Shown one piece after another: positions 4,769-6,591 of a stretch of 6,591 bases of DNA. The stretch spans positions 1 through 6,591 of the forward strand of contig JAYWBR010000123.1 in the NCBI GenBank assembly GCA_043781315.1, given 5' to 3'. Under the pieces are notes generated by a model. That model did no database searches, was not told where the DNA came from, and saw nothing but the letters and a program-made list of their open reading frames with translations. This stretch comes from CAIQOK01 sp043781315. Its GTDB lineage: Bacteria; Verrucomicrobiota; Verrucomicrobiia; Limisphaerales; CAIQOK01. Both the position numbers and the translations under genes were made by a program. Position 1 is the first letter of the stretch, and the number at the start of each line of letters is the position of its first letter.

Positions 4769-5677
4769 TCAGGTGTTGAACAGTGTGTCTCCAAAACCTT
4801 TTCCTTTTCTTGCCACGCTATGCCGAAGCAGTTCAAGCGTTGGTTCGGTTGATCCTTTTGCTAACGCCATCCGCGCTACCTGTACATAAACCGGGTCAAT
4901 ATCGAACCCAAAAAACTGCCGAATTCCGCATTGCTTCGCAGCAAGTGCCGAATGGCCGATACCCAAGAATGGGTCGAGCATCACAAGTTCGGGGCTTGCT
5001 CCATGAATTTTTATGCAGAACTCTGCCAATTCTATCGGAAAGGTCGCGGGATGCGGTCGCTGCTTGGAACGGCTCACAATTGTTTTGTATGGAATAAACC
5101 AATTATTGCCCCTGCACCTTGAATCCCGCCCTTTCGTATGCGCCCATCTTTTGATGTTAGACTTGTCAGAATACGGCACTCCAATTGCCAAACGATCAAG
5201 CGGCGTGTCTCCGTGCTTGGTAAGGTGAAAAACGTATTCGTGGCAATCATTCACATATCTTTTTGAATGTAGCGGCTTAAAATGACCCGCCGAAACTAGC
5301 TCGCCCTCTTTCGTTTGCACGGTGATTGACTTAATCCAGTGGAATGTATTTTGAAGCACGAACAGTTCTTTCAAAGCACCGATCAATTCATGTGGAACTA
5401 GCGGATTAGAGGGGGCAGATCCAAGGTTCAGAAAGAATGAACCTTTATCCTTTAGCAGACGTTTGACTTGCTTTGCCCACTCGCAAGACCAGTTCAAATA
5501 TTCGCTACGAGTTCTGCTGTCATTGTAATTTCTGTATTTAATCCCCAGGTTGTAGGGAGGCGAGGTGACAACTAAGTCCACGGATGCTTCATCCATTTCG
5601 CTCATGCCTTTGATGCAATCTTGCGTCTCCAACCGGTAGGACAATTCGCCACTAATTTTTTTGCTTTTTTCAGTCAT
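4769..5677 (-). CDS. site-specific DNA methyltransferase, class beta (N4-cytosine or N6-adenine)
   Basis: S-adenosylmethionine-dependent DNA methylase, 302 residues from the ATG at 5677. Catalytic motif IV is TSPPYNLG (38-45), followed by IKYRNYNDSRTRSEYLNW. HPATFPIELAEFCIKIHG (209-226) fits motif X, LDPFLGIG (234-241) is the AdoMet-binding motif I and GFDIDP (257-262) is motif II. Motif IV before motif I is the class-beta order. Residues about 115-205 between them, rich in basic and aromatic residues, are the likely target-recognition domain. SPPY favours N4-cytosine, but N6-adenine is not excluded. GAAG a few bases upstream supports this start. The frame stays open upstream to a TTG at 5731 with ATGs at 5707 and 5704, none with a Shine-Dalgarno sequence. 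GC is clearly lower than in the neighbours (hand-counted lines of 38-50% against 60-80% in rplY), suggesting transfer. It is divergent from the unknown gene at 5819, its likely partner. The recognition sequence cannot be read. Confidence 0.9.
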   Translation of the reverse strand: MTEKSKKISGELSYRLETQDCIKGMSEMDEASVDLVVTSPPYNLGIKYRNYNDSRTRSEYLNWSCEWAKQVKRLLKDKGSFFLNLGSAPSNPLVPHELIGALKELFVLQNTFHWIKSITVQTKEGELVSAGHFKPLHSKRYVNDCHEYVFHLTKHGDTPLDRLAIGVPYSDKSNIKRWAHTKGRDSRCRGNNWFIPYKTIVSRSKQRPHPATFPIELAEFCIKIHGASPELVMLDPFLGIGHSALAAKQCGIRQFFGFDIDPVYVQVARMALAKGSTEPTLELLRHSVARKGKGFGDTLFNT

Positions 5678-5696
5678 GATCTTCGATGCATCTTCC

Positions 5697-5815
5697 GCAA
5701 GCATCATGTGCTGAAATTGGAACGTCGCCAAGCAAGTTTACTCGCTTGCATACCTAAACCTTTGGCGGCGCAGAACCGACTTGCCTGTGCTTTCCTGTAT
5801 TGCCATCATGCTTGC
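5697..5815. promoter_or_regulatory. possible operator region between divergent methyltransferase and unknown gene
   Basis: GCAAGCATCATG at 5697-5708 and CATCATGCTTGC at 5804-5815 are inverted copies matching at 11 of 12 positions. The first lies 19 bases upstream of the methyltransferase ATG and the second three bases before the plus-strand ATG. Between them, CAAGCAAG (5729-5736) faces CTCGCTTG (5741-5748) across TTTA, a near-palindrome with one mismatch. In all, the GCAAG(C) word occurs four times in about 120 bases. This pattern suggests binding sites for a regulator controlling both genes, but no controller gene is visible here. No convincing -35/-10 pairs were recognised in either direction. 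Confidence 0.4.
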
Positions 5816-5818
5816 GCC

Positions 5819-6544
5819 ATGAAAACGGTGGAAATAATCATCATTGATCATTCGGCTACGCTGAATCCAAATGAATTGGCCGAATTTCTCTACCTGTTCC
5901 CTGCTGCTGGCCGGGCATTGAGTCGTCTTGTTCCAAAGCAAGACCACTACGCCGAGCGCAAACCGACATCAGAGGAGTTGAAAAAGTATAAGCACGAACT
6001 TGGAAGATTCTCGCCTGACGAACTGGATTCCTTCTTCGCCCCGGAGACGTCGCCGGGATTTCTGCAAATCAATCAAATCCGTCGGAACAGCCCTTTGGAC
6101 ATAACTCTTTACGGCTGCCCCTTTCTGATAATTTTGGCTTTGATTTTTTCAGGTGGAAAAATAAAAATATCCCTCCAAGGGCTGGAAGCGGAGTTGCCCC
6201 CTTTGGGAAAAGGACTGAAATCCCTCCGCGAAGCACTGGGACTCAATGACAAGATCAAAGCTGGTTTTGGAATTCGCGGAACTGTCATCAAACTTAACGA
6301 GAAAGAATATGCTGCGCTTTGCATGCAAGATGCCGCCTCAAAGAACAAAGGCGGTTTTCAACACTTCCAGGTTGGTCTGAAGGATCGGATCAACAAGCAA
6401 ACTCGCGAGCTTCAACTCAGTCCTTCGGACCTCGAAAAAATCTATCGCTACAAAGCCAATCCAAATAAAGGCGGCTGGCAAAGTCGTTTCAAAAAGATTT
6501 TTGGCAGACATTTTCCAGATGATGGCAATTTTTTGCTCTGCTAA
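5819..6544 (+). CDS. uncharacterised protein divergent from the DNA methyltransferase
   Basis: Not recognised; 241 residues from the ATG at 5819. The N-terminus MKTVEIIIIDHS looks like a beta strand. Residues 40-75 are charged and helical (SEELKKYKHELGRFSPDELD). Residues 90-112, SPLDITLYGCPFLIILALIF then SGGK, contain one strongly hydrophobic stretch that could be a membrane segment or a buried strand or helix. LPPLGKGLKSLREALGL (126-142) follows. The basic C-terminal third contains two related words, NKGGFQ (176-181) and NKGGWQ (216-221), around LSPSDLEKIYRY (200-211), ending in SRFKKIFGRHF (222-232). No PD-ExK, HNH or other nuclease site could be pointed to. The frame is open back to 5621, but that part overlaps the methyltransferase start and reads like non-coding sequence. 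No Shine-Dalgarno sequence is seen. Low GC and divergent pairing suggest a mobile restriction-modification-like pair with the methyltransferase; a restriction or effector role is inference only. Confidence 0.75.
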   Translation: MKTVEIIIIDHSATLNPNELAEFLYLFPAAGRALSRLVPKQDHYAERKPTSEELKKYKHELGRFSPDELDSFFAPETSPGFLQINQIRRNSPLDITLYGCPFLIILALIFSGGKIKISLQGLEAELPPLGKGLKSLREALGLNDKIKAGFGIRGTVIKLNEKEYAALCMQDAASKNKGGFQHFQVGLKDRINKQTRELQLSPSDLEKIYRYKANPNKGGWQSRFKKIFGRHFPDDGNFLLC

Positions 6545-6545
6545 T

Positions 6546-6591
6546 TCAGCACGCGTTATCCTCGTCCTCATCAACGACCAGAAGTTCACCA
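6546..6591 (-). CDS. possible C-terminal end of a convergent gene cut by the window edge
   Basis: Read on the minus strand, one frame enters from the window edge and ends GELLVVDEDEDNAC then TGA at 6548-6546. The strongly acidic tail after hydrophobic residues looks like a real protein end, and the stop falls one base after the stop of the convergent plus-strand gene (6542-6544), a tight packing typical of real genes. Only 14 codons are visible, so the family cannot be named. Chance is not excluded. Confidence 0.35.
   Translation of the reverse strand, partial: GELLVVDEDEDNAC

Noticed and set aside
5678..5731. Methyltransferase start at TTG 5731 or ATG 5707/5704.
   Set aside because: Not excluded, but none has a Shine-Dalgarno sequence and the extra residues lie ahead of the first conserved segment; ATG 5677 with GAAG upstream is preferred.
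5621..5818. N-terminal extension of the unknown plus-strand gene back to 5621, adding 66 residues.
   Set aside because: It overlaps the start of the methyltransferase gene on the other strand and its translation (Cys/His/Arg-rich) does not look like protein; the ATG at 5819 opens with a convincing MKTVEIIII strand.
6338..6589. Minus-strand frame opposite the end of the unknown gene.
   Set aside because: It lies antisense to the better-supported plus-strand gene and its translation shows no family features; the other minus frame ending at 6546 is a more natural gene end.

Overview
The window is a bacterial chromosome segment. Two minus-strand housekeeping operons are followed, at the high-coordinate end, by a two-gene accessory module. 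Gene content (a compact rpsP-khpA-trmD-rplS cluster, then prs-rplY-pth-rpsF), the long 'CTC' form of bL25, frequent starts without a Shine-Dalgarno sequence, GTG starts and GC-rich genes suggest a member of the Verrucomicrobiota or a related PVC-type lineage. This placement is inference from gene order and protein style and was not tested by a search.

Region 1 (1-2688, minus, read right to left): prs (PRPP synthase), rplY (bL25/CTC), pth (peptidyl-tRNA hydrolase) and rpsF (bS6, cut by the window edge). pth and rpsF overlap by four bases (GTGA). A hairpin fills the rplY-pth spacer and a tandem 8-mer lies in the rplY leader. Region 2 (2731-4702, minus): a recognisable promoter, then rpsP (bS16), khpA (KH-domain RNA-binding protein), trmD (tRNA m1G37 methyltransferase) and rplS (bL19), closed by a strong intrinsic terminator. 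The usual rimM is missing from this cluster. All three internal spacers are filled by long imperfect inverted repeats, two AT-rich and one built from a GTGATGCGTGAAACG-type word. One repeat arm even supplies the khpA stop codon.

Region 3 (4769-6544): a class-beta DNA methyltransferase (motif TSPPYN, probably N4-cytosine or N6-adenine) on minus, divergent from a 241-residue protein of unknown function on plus. Both are lower in GC than the operons around them. Their shared control region carries four copies of a GCAAG(C) word, two of them in a near-perfect inverted pair placed just upstream of the two starts. The pair sits where ffh is found upstream of rpsP in many bacteria. It looks like a small acquired restriction-modification-type or defence module whose second component is not a recognised nuclease. 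The last 46 bases appear to hold the acidic C-terminus of another minus-strand gene.

Together the operons supply ribosomal proteins, tRNA maturation and recycling, and the PRPP used for nucleotide synthesis. The most interesting parts are the unassigned protein paired with the methyltransferase, the inverted repeats tiling every spacer of the rpsP operon, and a conservative change at the catalytic Asp of TrmD.
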